Source: Saprospiraceae bacterium
Lineage (GTDB): Bacteria; Bacteroidota; Bacteroidia; Chitinophagales; Saprospiraceae
Assembly (NCBI GenBank): GCA_016710115.1
Contig: JADJLN010000008.1
Location: 163,008 to 227,007, forward strand
Direction: 5' to 3'
Length of the DNA: 64,000 nucleotides
Within the stretch, counting starts at the first letter, position 1; each line of letters opens with the position of its first letter. The notes below the pieces were generated by a model. It was not told where the DNA came from, did no database searches, and saw only the letters and a program-made list of their open reading frames with translations. The translations under genes and the position numbers were made by a program. Below are positions 52,131-60,713 of the stretch, one piece after another.

Positions 52131-53099
52131 ATGAAACAGATTTTGTTACATGAGGTAAATGGTCCCTTGCAGCTGACGGATGCGGTCATTCAAACCTGTC
52201 AGGCAGGAGAGGTGGTCGTTGATCTTCGGGCAGCCGCATTGAACCACCGGGATGTCTGGATCAGGCAAGGCCAATATGCCCGCTTACAATTCCCATTTGT
52301 ACCTGGAAGTGATGGTGCCGGCTTTGTAGAGGATCAACCCGTGGTGATCAATCCGGGACTACAGTGGGGTAGCAACAACAACTATCAGTCCGAATCTTTT
52401 CAGATTCTCGGCATGCCGACCAATGGCACATTCGCTCAGAAAGTGGTTGTTCCTGCAGAACAGATATACCCTATGCCAAGCCATTTGAGCTTTGAGGAAG
52501 CTGCCGCTATTCCTCTGGCTGGAGTCACGGCATTTCGGGCTACCGTTACACAAGGCAAGGTAAAGTCAACTGACCGAGTACTGGTTACAGGAATTGGCGG
52601 TGGTGTCGCACTCTGGGCCATGCAATTTGCTCTGGCATCCGGAGCAGAAGTCTGGGTGACCTCAGGTAATCCCGACAAACTTGCACGAGCAAAATCACTG
52701 GGTGCAACTGGAGGGTTTCTCTACAATGATCCCGACTGGATCAAAGTGGCGCGGCAGGCGGGTCCAATCGATCTGGTGATCGATGGCGCCGGTGGAAACG
52801 GATTGGCCCAGGTGATGAAGATCTGTGCACCTGGTGGACGAATCGTCAGTTATGGCGGAACAACCGGTGCCATTCCACAATTCAGCCCCCAAATCCTGTT
52901 TTGGAAGCAACTCCACCTCATCGGTACAACCATGGGCAGCCCATCAGATTTCAGCGCGATGATGGACTTCATCAACTTGCACCGGATCATACCCGTCGTC
53001 GACCGGATATTTCCTCTTGGCGCTTGTGAGCAAGCGTATGCCTGCATGGAAGAAGGACGGCAATTTGGAAAGATCGTGCTGCAGATACCTGTGGAATGA
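52131..53099 (+). CDS. MDR-superfamily zinc-free alcohol dehydrogenase / quinone oxidoreductase
   Basis: A 322-residue NAD(P)H-dependent reductase. GroES-like N-terminal domain (ALNHRDVWIRQGQYARLQFP, PGSDGAGFV), then the Rossmann domain (VLVTGIGGGVALWAMQFALA, GAEVWVTSGNPDKLARAKSL) and the C-terminal GGRIVSYGGTTG. The structural-zinc cysteines and catalytic-zinc ligands of classical alcohol dehydrogenases are absent, which fits the quinone oxidoreductase-like branch. Substrate unknown. Divergent from the Cys-rich gene and overlapping the next gene's start by 4 bp (ATGA). Confidence 0.9.
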   Translation: MKQILLHEVNGPLQLTDAVIQTCQAGEVVVDLRAAALNHRDVWIRQGQYARLQFPFVPGSDGAGFVEDQPVVINPGLQWGSNNNYQSESFQILGMPTNGTFAQKVVVPAEQIYPMPSHLSFEEAAAIPLAGVTAFRATVTQGKVKSTDRVLVTGIGGGVALWAMQFALASGAEVWVTSGNPDKLARAKSLGATGGFLYNDPDWIKVARQAGPIDLVIDGAGGNGLAQVMKICAPGGRIVSYGGTTGAIPQFSPQILFWKQLHLIGTTMGSPSDFSAMMDFINLHRIIPVVDRIFPLGACEQAYACMEEGRQFGKIVLQIPVE

Positions 53100-53599
53100 A
53101 GATCGGACTGCTCTCGGATACACATGGTTACATCGGGAAAGAGATCAACGACGTTCTCGAGACATGTGATGAAATCTGGCATGCCGGCGATATCGGTACA
53201 ATGGACGTGCTGGAGGCGCTGGAATCGATCGGTCCTGTTCGTGCGGTGTATGGGAACATCGATGACCACAGGATCAGAGCAGCCTTGCCAGAGGATCAGA
53301 TCTTCCAACTGAATGGACTGAAAGTGGTCGTGACCCATATCGGTGGTTATCCTTCGAGATATAACAGTAGGGCCAGAGGATTGATTCTGTCGCAGCAACC
53401 CGAACTGTTTATTTGCGGACACTCACATATTCTGAAGGTGATGAAGGACCAGAAGTATCGTCATCTGCATATGAATCCGGGAGCTGCCGGTCATCATGGC
53501 TTTCATGTGATTCGCACCATGCTCACATTTGACATCGTGAATGGACAGTTGGATAATCTGGCCGCGGTGGAGTTCGGCCGACGCGGACGGACGGAATGA
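53096..53599 (+). CDS. YfcE-type metallophosphoesterase
   Basis: A 167-residue calcineurin-like phosphodiesterase with the complete two-metal site: LSDTHGYIG, HAGDIGT, YGNIDDH (family N-x-D/H), VTHIGGYP and CGHSHI. Family members act on small phosphodiesters or phosphatase substrates; the natural substrate is unknown. Its ATG overlaps the reductase stop, so the two are coupled. Intact and typical in length. Confidence 0.93.
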   Translation: MKIGLLSDTHGYIGKEINDVLETCDEIWHAGDIGTMDVLEALESIGPVRAVYGNIDDHRIRAALPEDQIFQLNGLKVVVTHIGGYPSRYNSRARGLILSQQPELFICGHSHILKVMKDQKYRHLHMNPGAAGHHGFHVIRTMLTFDIVNGQLDNLAAVEFGRRGRTE

Positions 53600-53605
53600 G
53601 TCTTA

Positions 53606-54814
53606 TTACTTTTCAACCAATGCGCAATCCAGGGCGGCATGAAAATCAGTTATCAGGTCTGTGGCATCTTCCAAACCGACAGATACCCGGATCAAGCCAT
53701 CGGTGATGCCCTGCTCTTCACGAATCGCTTTCGGTATGCGCAAATGAGAAGATGTTGCCGGGTGCAGGACTAGTGTATCGACATCACCCAGCGTGGGCGC
53801 CAGACTGGCCAGCTTGAGTTGATTCATCACGCGAAAGGCAGTGGCCTGTCCACCGGAAACCGAGAAGCTCAGCATGCCGCCGAAACCGGACATTTGCCGG
53901 GAAGCCAGTGAATGGGATGGGTGAGACGCCAGCCCGGGATAATTCACCAGATCAACGCCACTGTGATCTGCCAGGGAAGATGCCAGCAGGCTGGCATTTG
54001 CGCTGTGGCGATCCATCCGCAAAGGCAATGTCCGAATGCCATTGGCTACCAACCATGCATCAAATGGATTACAGGTCGCACCCGTCAACTTCAATACGGT
54101 CCAGAACCGGTCCTTCATGAACGACTTGTCCTTGCCCAGTACCAGACCTGCAATGCCCGTCCCGTGGCCGTTCAGGTATTTGGTCGTGGAGTGGATAACA
54201 AAGTCGGCACCATATGCAAAAGGTCGTTGCAAATAGGGCGTGCAGAACGTATTGTCCACGACTGTTTTTATCTGATACTGGTGTGCCAGATCCGTGATCG
54301 CTTTGAGGTCCAGACAGGAGAGGGTAGGGTTGGTCGGTGTTTCCAGATAAATAACCCGGATCGCTGGATCTGATTTCAACTGACTCTCAATTTGCTCCAG
54401 GTCATTCAGATTGGAAAAAACGGTCTCCACGCCCAATCCACTCATCACCCGGGTCAGCAGTTCAGTGGTACCGCCATACAGATTGGCCTGAGTGAGCACC
54501 TTGTCTCCCTGTCCGAGCAAACTGACCAGAATGAGATGAATTGCTGACATCCCCGAACTGGTCAGATAGCCCTGGATATCCATGTCAAGCCCGAACCCTT
54601 CCATCGCCTCCAACCGTCGGGTAACCGCCTCAATCGTGGGATTGCCATATCGGCTGTAGACGTATCCTTCCTGCTTCCCGGTAAAAATATCAACCCCCTC
54701 TTCGATCCGATCGAATGAAAAAGAAGAGCTGAGGAACAGTGGTAATTGTTGCGGGGGATTGAGAACAGGAACATCCAGTTTTCGGACACAGAGGGAGGCA
54801 AACAGTTCATTCAT
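53606..54814 (-). CDS. Cys/Met-metabolism PLP enzyme (cystathionine gamma-synthase/lyase or methionine gamma-lyase type)
   Basis: A 402-residue trans-sulfuration family enzyme. Visible: YSRYGNPTIEAVTRRLEAME, SSGMSAIHLILVSLLGQGD, YGGTTELLTRVMSGLG, YLETPTNPTLSCLDL, VDNTFCTPYLQRPFAYGAD, the PLP lysine in HSTTKYLNGHGTGIAG, and the closing GLIRVSVGLEDATDLI. Substrate specificity among the gamma-family members cannot be fixed from sequence alone; the N-terminal VPVLNPPQQLPLFLSSSF is compatible with a lyase. No met or cys genes flank it. It converges on yfcE with a 6 bp gap and diverges from rluD. Confidence 0.9.
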   Translation of the reverse strand: MNELFASLCVRKLDVPVLNPPQQLPLFLSSSFSFDRIEEGVDIFTGKQEGYVYSRYGNPTIEAVTRRLEAMEGFGLDMDIQGYLTSSGMSAIHLILVSLLGQGDKVLTQANLYGGTTELLTRVMSGLGVETVFSNLNDLEQIESQLKSDPAIRVIYLETPTNPTLSCLDLKAITDLAHQYQIKTVVDNTFCTPYLQRPFAYGADFVIHSTTKYLNGHGTGIAGLVLGKDKSFMKDRFWTVLKLTGATCNPFDAWLVANGIRTLPLRMDRHSANASLLASSLADHSGVDLVNYPGLASHPSHSLASRQMSGFGGMLSFSVSGGQATAFRVMNQLKLASLAPTLGDVDTLVLHPATSSHLRIPKAIREEQGITDGLIRVSVGLEDATDLITDFHAALDCALVEK

Positions 54815-54825
54815 GAGGAGCGGTG

Positions 54826-54833
54826 TAACTTTG
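54826..54833 (+). promoter_or_regulatory. Candidate -7 element before rluD
   Basis: TAACTTTG matches TAnnTTTG exactly, 15 bp before the rluD ATG at 54849, implying a very short leader. Confidence 0.4.
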
Positions 54834-54848
54834 CGGTGAAAATAGCGA

Positions 54849-55919
54849 ATGGTGCTGGATGAACAAGGATTGGATCCCGATGAGCAGGAAGGGATCGATG
54901 AATTTTATGAGGAGATTGAGATTCGGGTCGATCCGGGTCAGGGTCTGCTGCGTATAGACAAATTTCTGACCGACAGGTTGGACCGAGTGTCCAGAAATAA
55001 GGTTCAGAACGGGATCAATAGCGGGGCCGTCCTGGTCAATGGTGTTGAAGTCAAGTCCAATTACAAGGTCAAACCACGCGATGTGATCAACGTCGTCTTG
55101 CCGAGATCCATCGACGGCATGGGCAAGACCATCGCACAGGATATCCCGCTGGACATTATCTATGAAGATGACGATCTCCTCGTTGTCAACAAGCCTGCAG
55201 GAATGATCGTCCATCCCGGTATCGGAAATCCCGATGGCACCCTCGTCAATGCCCTTGCATATTATTTTCAGGATGAGAACCTTCCCATCATGCCCGGGAA
55301 TATTGCTGACCGGCCCGGGTTGGTGCACCGGATCGACAAGGACACCTCCGGTCTCCTGGTGATCGCCAAGACCGAATACGCCATGAGTCATCTGGCCAAA
55401 CAGTTTTTCAATCATACCATTACGCGAACGTATTGGGCATTGGTCTGGGGCGAACCGGAACCCCGGGAAGGAACAATTGATGTCTTTGTGGGTCGACATC
55501 CCCGGATACGACAACAACAGGAAGTCTTTCCGGAAGGCGATTTCGGCAAAACAGCTGTAACGCACTATCGGATGCTGGAGAGTTTCTATTATGTCAGCCT
55601 GGTTGAATGTAAACTGGAAACCGGCCGTACACACCAGATTCGTGTCCACATGAAATACCTGGGTCACCCGCTTTTCAGTGATCATATCTATGGCGGACAT
55701 CAGATCCGCAAAGGAACCATCTATTCAAAATACAAGCAATTTGTGGATAAAGTATTCCAGGACATGCCACGACAGGCACTCCACGCACGCACTCTGGGCT
55801 TTGTGCATCCCACAACAGGAGAACAGATGGAATTCGAGTCACCACTTCCAGAAGACTTCCAATCCGCATTAGACCATTGGCGGAAGTGGACTACAAAGGA
55901 TCAGCAACCCCAGGAGTGA
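54849..55919 (+). CDS. rluD: RluD-type 23S rRNA pseudouridine synthase
   Basis: A 356-residue pseudouridine synthase with an N-terminal S4 RNA-binding domain (LRIDKFLTDRLDRVSRNKVQ, AVLVNGVEVKSNYKVKP), the entry motif DDDLLVVNKPAGMIVHPG, the catalytic Asp in HRIDKDTSGLLVIAKTE, and C-LETGRTHQIRVHMKYLGHP. It is expected to modify helix 69 of 23S rRNA. The acidic N-terminal tail is normal for Bacteroidota members. The acyl-CoA reductase gene starts 2 bp downstream, so they are probably co-transcribed with nth. Confidence 0.93.
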   Translation: MVLDEQGLDPDEQEGIDEFYEEIEIRVDPGQGLLRIDKFLTDRLDRVSRNKVQNGINSGAVLVNGVEVKSNYKVKPRDVINVVLPRSIDGMGKTIAQDIPLDIIYEDDDLLVVNKPAGMIVHPGIGNPDGTLVNALAYYFQDENLPIMPGNIADRPGLVHRIDKDTSGLLVIAKTEYAMSHLAKQFFNHTITRTYWALVWGEPEPREGTIDVFVGRHPRIRQQQEVFPEGDFGKTAVTHYRMLESFYYVSLVECKLETGRTHQIRVHMKYLGHPLFSDHIYGGHQIRKGTIYSKYKQFVDKVFQDMPRQALHARTLGFVHPTTGEQMEFESPLPEDFQSALDHWRKWTTKDQQPQE

Positions 55920-55921
55920 AC

Positions 55922-56947
55922 ATGGAACAGAAACTGGCAGCACTGGACCAACTCAGAGAGAGGCTTCTCAATGAATACGGGGATCTGGCTCAAATCATTG
56001 TCAAAGCAGGCCAGATCAATCCCTGGTTTACCCCCCGGCAGGTCAGGTTGGCCATTAGCAATATCTGTTCATCTATGCTGGAACCATCCCGACTACAGCA
56101 ATGGATTACATCCTATGCTCTGCCCGTCAGCAAACCCGATCGAAAAAAAGTGGGCCTGGTGATGGCCGGAAATATTCCCCTTGTCGGTTTTCACGATTTT
56201 CTCTGTGTCTGGTTGAGTGGCCATCACAGTTTGATCAAGCTGTCGGAAAAAGATGCCCTGTTGCTGACCTGGATCCTGACTCAATTGAACGGGATCAACC
56301 CGGCTTTTGAGGGCGATTGGGAGATCGTGGACAGGTTGACTGGCTTCGACGCTGTCATTGCTACAGGGAGCAATAATTCCGCACGATATTTTGACGCCTA
56401 TTTTGGTGCCTATCCACATATCATTCGAAAAAATCGGAATGCCGTAGCCGTCCTGAATGGCACCGAGTCCTCTGATCAGCTGGCCTTGCTGGCACAAGAT
56501 ATTCTGACCTATTTTGGCCTGGGTTGTCGCAATGTGTCCAAATTGATCGTCCCAGCGGGATATGACTTCCATCCGTTGTTGGACATTATCGACCAGTATC
56601 CTGAATTGCAGGAGCACAACCGGTACCGCAACAATGTGGACTATCAATATACCCTGGCCATTATGAATCAGGAGCCTCATCATACCCATGGTCATCTTCT
56701 GATCAGACCATCCGCCAGTCTGCTTTCACCAATGGCAACTGTTTATTACGAGGAATATCAGGATGAGAACCAGATCAATGTGATCCTCGATCGGGACCGG
56801 GATAACATTCAGTGCATCGTCAGCGATCGCCAACTTCCCGGAATAGAGACCATTCCCTTTGGCAACAGCCAATGTCCGCGGCTCGAGGATTATGCAGATG
56901 GAGTTGATGTGATGGCATTTCTCGTGCAACTCCACCAGGATGCGTAA
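55922..56947 (+). CDS. LuxC-like acyl-CoA reductase
   Basis: A 341-residue protein of the aldehyde dehydrogenase-like LuxC family, which reduces acyl-CoA or acyl-enzyme to the aldehyde. It shows VGLVMAGNIPLVGFHDFL, the cofactor region AVIATGSNNSARYFDAYF, IIRKNRNAVAVLNG and the catalytic Cys in FGLGCRNVSKLIVP. No LuxD/E partner, acyl carrier protein or luciferase gene is near. Bacteroidota commonly keep a stand-alone copy of unknown role, perhaps in lipid or wax metabolism. Start taken at 55922, 2 bp after the rluD stop. It overlaps nth by 8 bp. Confidence 0.87.
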   Translation: MEQKLAALDQLRERLLNEYGDLAQIIVKAGQINPWFTPRQVRLAISNICSSMLEPSRLQQWITSYALPVSKPDRKKVGLVMAGNIPLVGFHDFLCVWLSGHHSLIKLSEKDALLLTWILTQLNGINPAFEGDWEIVDRLTGFDAVIATGSNNSARYFDAYFGAYPHIIRKNRNAVAVLNGTESSDQLALLAQDILTYFGLGCRNVSKLIVPAGYDFHPLLDIIDQYPELQEHNRYRNNVDYQYTLAIMNQEPHHTHGHLLIRPSASLLSPMATVYYEEYQDENQINVILDRDRDNIQCIVSDRQLPGIETIPFGNSQCPRLEDYADGVDVMAFLVQLHQDA

Positions 56948-57620
56948 GGCGGATCGAGCAAAAGCGATCATGGATATTCTGGAAAAGCTCTTTCCTGAAG
57001 TCCCAGTGCCACTGAAGCATGAAGATCCGTATACCCTTCTTGTTGCAGTGTTACTGTCCGCCCAATGTACAGATGAACGAGTCAATCAGGTCACGCCGAA
57101 TCTGTGGAAACTGGCGCGGACTCCCGAAGAAATGGCCAATCGTTCGATTGAGGAGATCCAGGCGATCATCCGCCCATGCGGACTGGCTCCTGCGAAGGCA
57201 AAAGGTATCTACGGGTTGTCGCAAATACTTCGGGACAAGTATAATGGACAGGTACCAGACGATATTGACGCCCTGGAAGAGCTCCCCGGAGTTGGACATA
57301 AAACGGCCTCTGTTGTCATGAGTCAGGCATTTGGTGTACCGGCATTTCCAGTCGATACACATATCCACAGACTGGCCTGGCGATGGCTATTGTCAACCGG
57401 CAAACATGTCGTTCAGACAGAAAGGGATCTCAAAGCCGTCTTCCCGGAAACTGCCTGGAATAAACTGCATCTGCAGATCATCTATTTCGGGAGGACCTAT
57501 TGTCCTGCACGTGGTCACAACCCTTATCAATGTCCCATCTGCTCGATCTATGGCAGGAAGGAAATGTTCCACGATTTTGATCGTGAACAGGCGCAAAAAC
57601 AAGCTAGAAAGGGTAATTGA
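56940..57620 (+). CDS. nth: Endonuclease III-like DNA glycosylase/AP lyase, with atypical cluster cysteines
   Basis: A 226-residue base-excision repair enzyme for oxidised pyrimidines. The fold markers are present: LLVAVLLSAQCTDERVN, the helix-hairpin-helix with catalytic lysine LPGVGHKTASVV, and the catalytic Asp in FPVDTHIHRLAWRW. The C-terminal iron-sulfur loop normally reads C-x6-C-x2-C-x5-C. Here it reads C-PARGHNPYQ-C-PI-C-SIYGRKEM, with a longer first gap and no fourth Cys, so a standard 4Fe-4S cluster is doubtful. Overlaps the upstream reductase gene by 8 bp and the convergent tamL by 17 bp. Confidence 0.92.
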   Translation: MRKADRAKAIMDILEKLFPEVPVPLKHEDPYTLLVAVLLSAQCTDERVNQVTPNLWKLARTPEEMANRSIEEIQAIIRPCGLAPAKAKGIYGLSQILRDKYNGQVPDDIDALEELPGVGHKTASVVMSQAFGVPAFPVDTHIHRLAWRWLLSTGKHVVQTERDLKAVFPETAWNKLHLQIIYFGRTYCPARGHNPYQCPICSIYGRKEMFHDFDREQAQKQARKGN

Positions 57621-59958
57621 TCAATAAGTTCAGCCAATTGACGTCCAGATCGTTGGCCCAATGTGAACCATTGATTTTGTAAGGGTACCTCAATTTCGTA
57701 CCGACATCATAGACGATCACAAAGTACTGGAAGTTCAATCGAATTCCCAGACCGCCAGCCAGGCCCCACTCCTCATGCATATTGGCCAGACTGGCACCTG
57801 TCTGTCCTTCCGAATCGTGCAGGCTCCACACATTCCCGGCATCCAGAAAAGCAGCGCCTTCGAGGATCCAGAAGATCGACTGACGCCATTCGATATTGGC
57901 TTCAAGTTTGATATCACCCCGTGAAAAATAGCGGTTTTGTGCGTTCTCAACAGGTTGTACACTCCCGGGGCCCAACTCGCCATTCAACCAACCTCGCATG
58001 CTGCTCGGGCCACCAGCCGAGAATTGTTTGATATAGGGACTGCTTCGATCATCTCCGACAGGCACAATCAGGCCTCCGTAAAAGCGGGTTGCCACCTGAC
58101 GTCCCTTTCCGAATTTTCGGGCATAGGTCCATTGCGTATCCGCCCGCAGGTATTTGGCAAAACCAATGGAACCGGCTGTCCAGACTTTGTCCTTGCTGGT
58201 AAATAAGTTGGCCAGGGCATTCATACCCAGGATTTCCATGCCCGACTGCTCAAAACCAGCTTTCACTGACCAGGATTCCCCAAAGCGATTGATCGGAGCG
58301 ATATAATTGACCGTCATGTTCCGAAACAGGAAACCGGTCAGAAACTGATCTTCAAATGCACTCTTGAATCCAACCGGAACAATCGTATCAAATTGGGCCT
58401 TCAGGTCATTGCGGATATAGTCAACCTGAAAATGATCCAGGGTAATTCCAAAATTAGTCGAAGGGTTATACCGGAATCCATAGTGGAGATTGACAAAATG
58501 AATCTCCCAGAAATTCAGCAGGTTATTGTAGGTATAGTTCAGGGTCAGGTTGCTCTTTGCATCATTGACAAATCGCTGATGCCAGCGTCCGAGAAATGAA
58601 TTTTCCTTCCGATACTGCCAGAACTTCATATAGTCTTCGAAAAACGGAAAACTGAAGTCCAGCTTGGCAATCCCGTTTCCGGCATTGACATTCAGTGGCT
58701 GGAAATTGAGTTCGACTCCTGGTTCAAGTGTAAAATCCATCCGGATGGCACGTTTCAGGACATTACGGTGTGTGAACGAGTTGGAGAACGAGACGCCGAG
58801 CACATTGGAATTATCACCGATGGCAGTGGTGTTATTGACTTCAAAACTGAAATCCAGCGCTTTCTGCTGCATGGGTGTCAACTGGACAAACAGGTTCAGG
58901 TAATCCGGCAAGGTATCGGTCAATGTCCGGATATTGACAAACCGATAGACGCCCAGGGACGACAGACGGCGATTCGATTTGTCATAGGAGGATTCCCTGT
59001 ACAACGAATCCGGACGCAAAGTCATCGCCCGATAGAGTACTTCGGGACGAAGGAACGGTTCCTGTTGTTCATCCCGGATACGGAGTTTTCGATACAAGGT
59101 ATCTACACCCAGGGACTGCTCCCCACCTGAAGAACTCAGTAAGCTGACCTGGTTGACTCGTACAGGCCGAGTGGGACGCCCTCCGGGATCAGGCAGCAAT
59201 TCAACAAAAACCTTTACATGGTGATCCAATGTGTCCGCGATATCAATACGTACCGGAGAAACCTGATTCAGGAAGAAGAAGGCGTAACCCTGTTCACGCA
59301 ATGATTTGGTTATCCGGTTTGCTTCCTGATAATACAGATCGGCATCCATTACTTTTCCCGGTTTGATCACCGTCCGTTTCTGTAATTCAGGGATCTTCAT
59401 TTTCAGGTCGGGATCATTGGAGGTGATCTCAAATGATTCGACGATCATGGGTTGCCCGGAATCCAGATGGTAGGTTACTTCAACTGCAGGTTTTGTGGCT
59501 AACGTATCGGCAGACCAGGAACCGTTCGCATGAAAAAAACCCCGGTTGCGGAGGAAGCCCAGCATATTATCCAGGTTTGTCTGTACCTCATTGGTATCCA
59601 TATATACCGGTTCCTCAGCGATGTTTCCTCTGATGAATCGGTCCCACCGTGTTGTGTCATCTGCCTCCGAAGTGCGGTAGTAAAACCATAGATATGTATC
59701 AAACAGACCAAGCACCTTGCTATTCGGCTTGCGACTGATCAGGTTCTCTGCCTGGACCTTCAATTCCTTCCGATTGGATACTCCGGCAGGACTTTTCAGG
59801 ATAACCTCATTTTTCGACACCAGTCGGGCATCGACAGGGAGGTAGGAATACGTATTGCAACCGGAAATAATCAGACACAAGAAACCGCATCCCAGCATGT
59901 AATACCACTGGAGTGGAGTCTTTGATCTATATCTTCGCGTGAAACCGGACAATCGCAT
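57604..59958 (-). CDS. TamL-type BamA/TamA-family outer-membrane lipoprotein
   Basis: About 784 residues. The N-terminus has a hydrophobic stretch ending in a lipobox-like L-I-I-S-G-C, the mark of the Bacteroidota lipoprotein form of TamA (TamL). POTRA-like repeats follow (about residues 50-340; VEVTYHLDSGQPMIVESFEI, KSLREQGYAFFFLNQ). The C-terminal half is a 16-strand surface-antigen barrel with the conserved SAGGPSSMRGWLNGELGPGS loop and a final aromatic residue (NLLINYPF). It probably inserts or translocates envelope proteins together with an inner-membrane TamB; none is encoded here. Start 59958 or the internal ATG at 59898. The first option sits 1 bp across from the divergent trmH start. 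Confidence 0.88.
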   Translation of the reverse strand: MRLSGFTRRYRSKTPLQWYYMLGCGFLCLIISGCNTYSYLPVDARLVSKNEVILKSPAGVSNRKELKVQAENLISRKPNSKVLGLFDTYLWFYYRTSEADDTTRWDRFIRGNIAEEPVYMDTNEVQTNLDNMLGFLRNRGFFHANGSWSADTLATKPAVEVTYHLDSGQPMIVESFEITSNDPDLKMKIPELQKRTVIKPGKVMDADLYYQEANRITKSLREQGYAFFFLNQVSPVRIDIADTLDHHVKVFVELLPDPGGRPTRPVRVNQVSLLSSSGGEQSLGVDTLYRKLRIRDEQQEPFLRPEVLYRAMTLRPDSLYRESSYDKSNRRLSSLGVYRFVNIRTLTDTLPDYLNLFVQLTPMQQKALDFSFEVNNTTAIGDNSNVLGVSFSNSFTHRNVLKRAIRMDFTLEPGVELNFQPLNVNAGNGIAKLDFSFPFFEDYMKFWQYRKENSFLGRWHQRFVNDAKSNLTLNYTYNNLLNFWEIHFVNLHYGFRYNPSTNFGITLDHFQVDYIRNDLKAQFDTIVPVGFKSAFEDQFLTGFLFRNMTVNYIAPINRFGESWSVKAGFEQSGMEILGMNALANLFTSKDKVWTAGSIGFAKYLRADTQWTYARKFGKGRQVATRFYGGLIVPVGDDRSSPYIKQFSAGGPSSMRGWLNGELGPGSVQPVENAQNRYFSRGDIKLEANIEWRQSIFWILEGAAFLDAGNVWSLHDSEGQTGASLANMHEEWGLAGGLGIRLNFQYFVIVYDVGTKLRYPYKINGSHWANDLDVNWLNLLINYPF

Positions 59959-60712
59959 GATATCCAGGAACCAGTTAAAAATGATCCGCACGCTGCAAAC
60001 GAAGAAGCATAGACAAAAGTATCAGAAATTCGCAGTCGAAGGTGAAAAGATCGTTCGTGAAGCACTCCAGGAATGTGCAGAACGAATCGAACTGATTCTG
60101 GTATCCAACCCGCATTTCAGGAAACAGGACTTTCCCATTCCACCATCTGTAATCTGGGAGGAAACAGATGACATTGGCATGAAATCCGTTTCCAGCCTGC
60201 AAACGCCTCCTGGAATTCTGGCTGTGATCCGGATGCCTGAACCACCTGGTCCAGAACGCACACAGGTGCCCTGGATGCTCTATCTGGATGGCATTCGTGA
60301 TCCAGGTAATCTGGGTACGATCATCCGGTCAGCCGACTGGTTCGGCATTACAACCATCCTGTTTGGCCCTGGATGTGTAGACTGGAGCAATCCCAAAGTC
60401 ATCCAGGCATCTATGGGGTCTGTTTTTCGAATAACATTCATGGAGGTTGATCTGGAAATGGTAACAACGTACTGGCCTGATCATCCATTGTATGCCGGTG
60501 ATATCGCTGGGGATGATCCAAGGAAAATCATCTGGCCGGAAAAAGGAATCCTCATGCTGGGTGGTGAATCACATGGATTGACATCATTGGTTTCATCCCT
60601 CCCTGTTTGCCGCCTGTGTATAAAAAGAAATCCCGGAAGCCGGGCGGAATCGTTGAATGTCGCCACAGCTGCCGGGATTCTGATGTCGATGATCTCCGGT
60701 TCGACCCGATGA
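59957..60712 (+). CDS. TrmH/SpoU-family RNA 2'-O-methyltransferase
   Basis: A 251-residue SPOUT-fold methyltransferase that uses S-adenosylmethionine on tRNA or rRNA ribose. The N-terminal substrate-binding domain is KFAVEGEKIVREALQE. The three SPOUT motifs are DGIRDPGNLGTIIRSADWFG (motif 1), LMLGGESHGL (motif 2) and NPGSRAESLNVATAAGILM (motif 3, deep trefoil knot). Motif 3 keeps the N-V-A core. RNA target unknown. The start is placed at 59957 (MISRNQLKMIRTLQ), which fits the family opening; 59939 and 59981 are alternatives. Confidence 0.91.
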   Translation: MISRNQLKMIRTLQTKKHRQKYQKFAVEGEKIVREALQECAERIELILVSNPHFRKQDFPIPPSVIWEETDDIGMKSVSSLQTPPGILAVIRMPEPPGPERTQVPWMLYLDGIRDPGNLGTIIRSADWFGITTILFGPGCVDWSNPKVIQASMGSVFRITFMEVDLEMVTTYWPDHPLYAGDIAGDDPRKIIWPEKGILMLGGESHGLTSLVSSLPVCRLCIKRNPGSRAESLNVATAAGILMSMISGSTR

Positions 60713-60713
60713 T

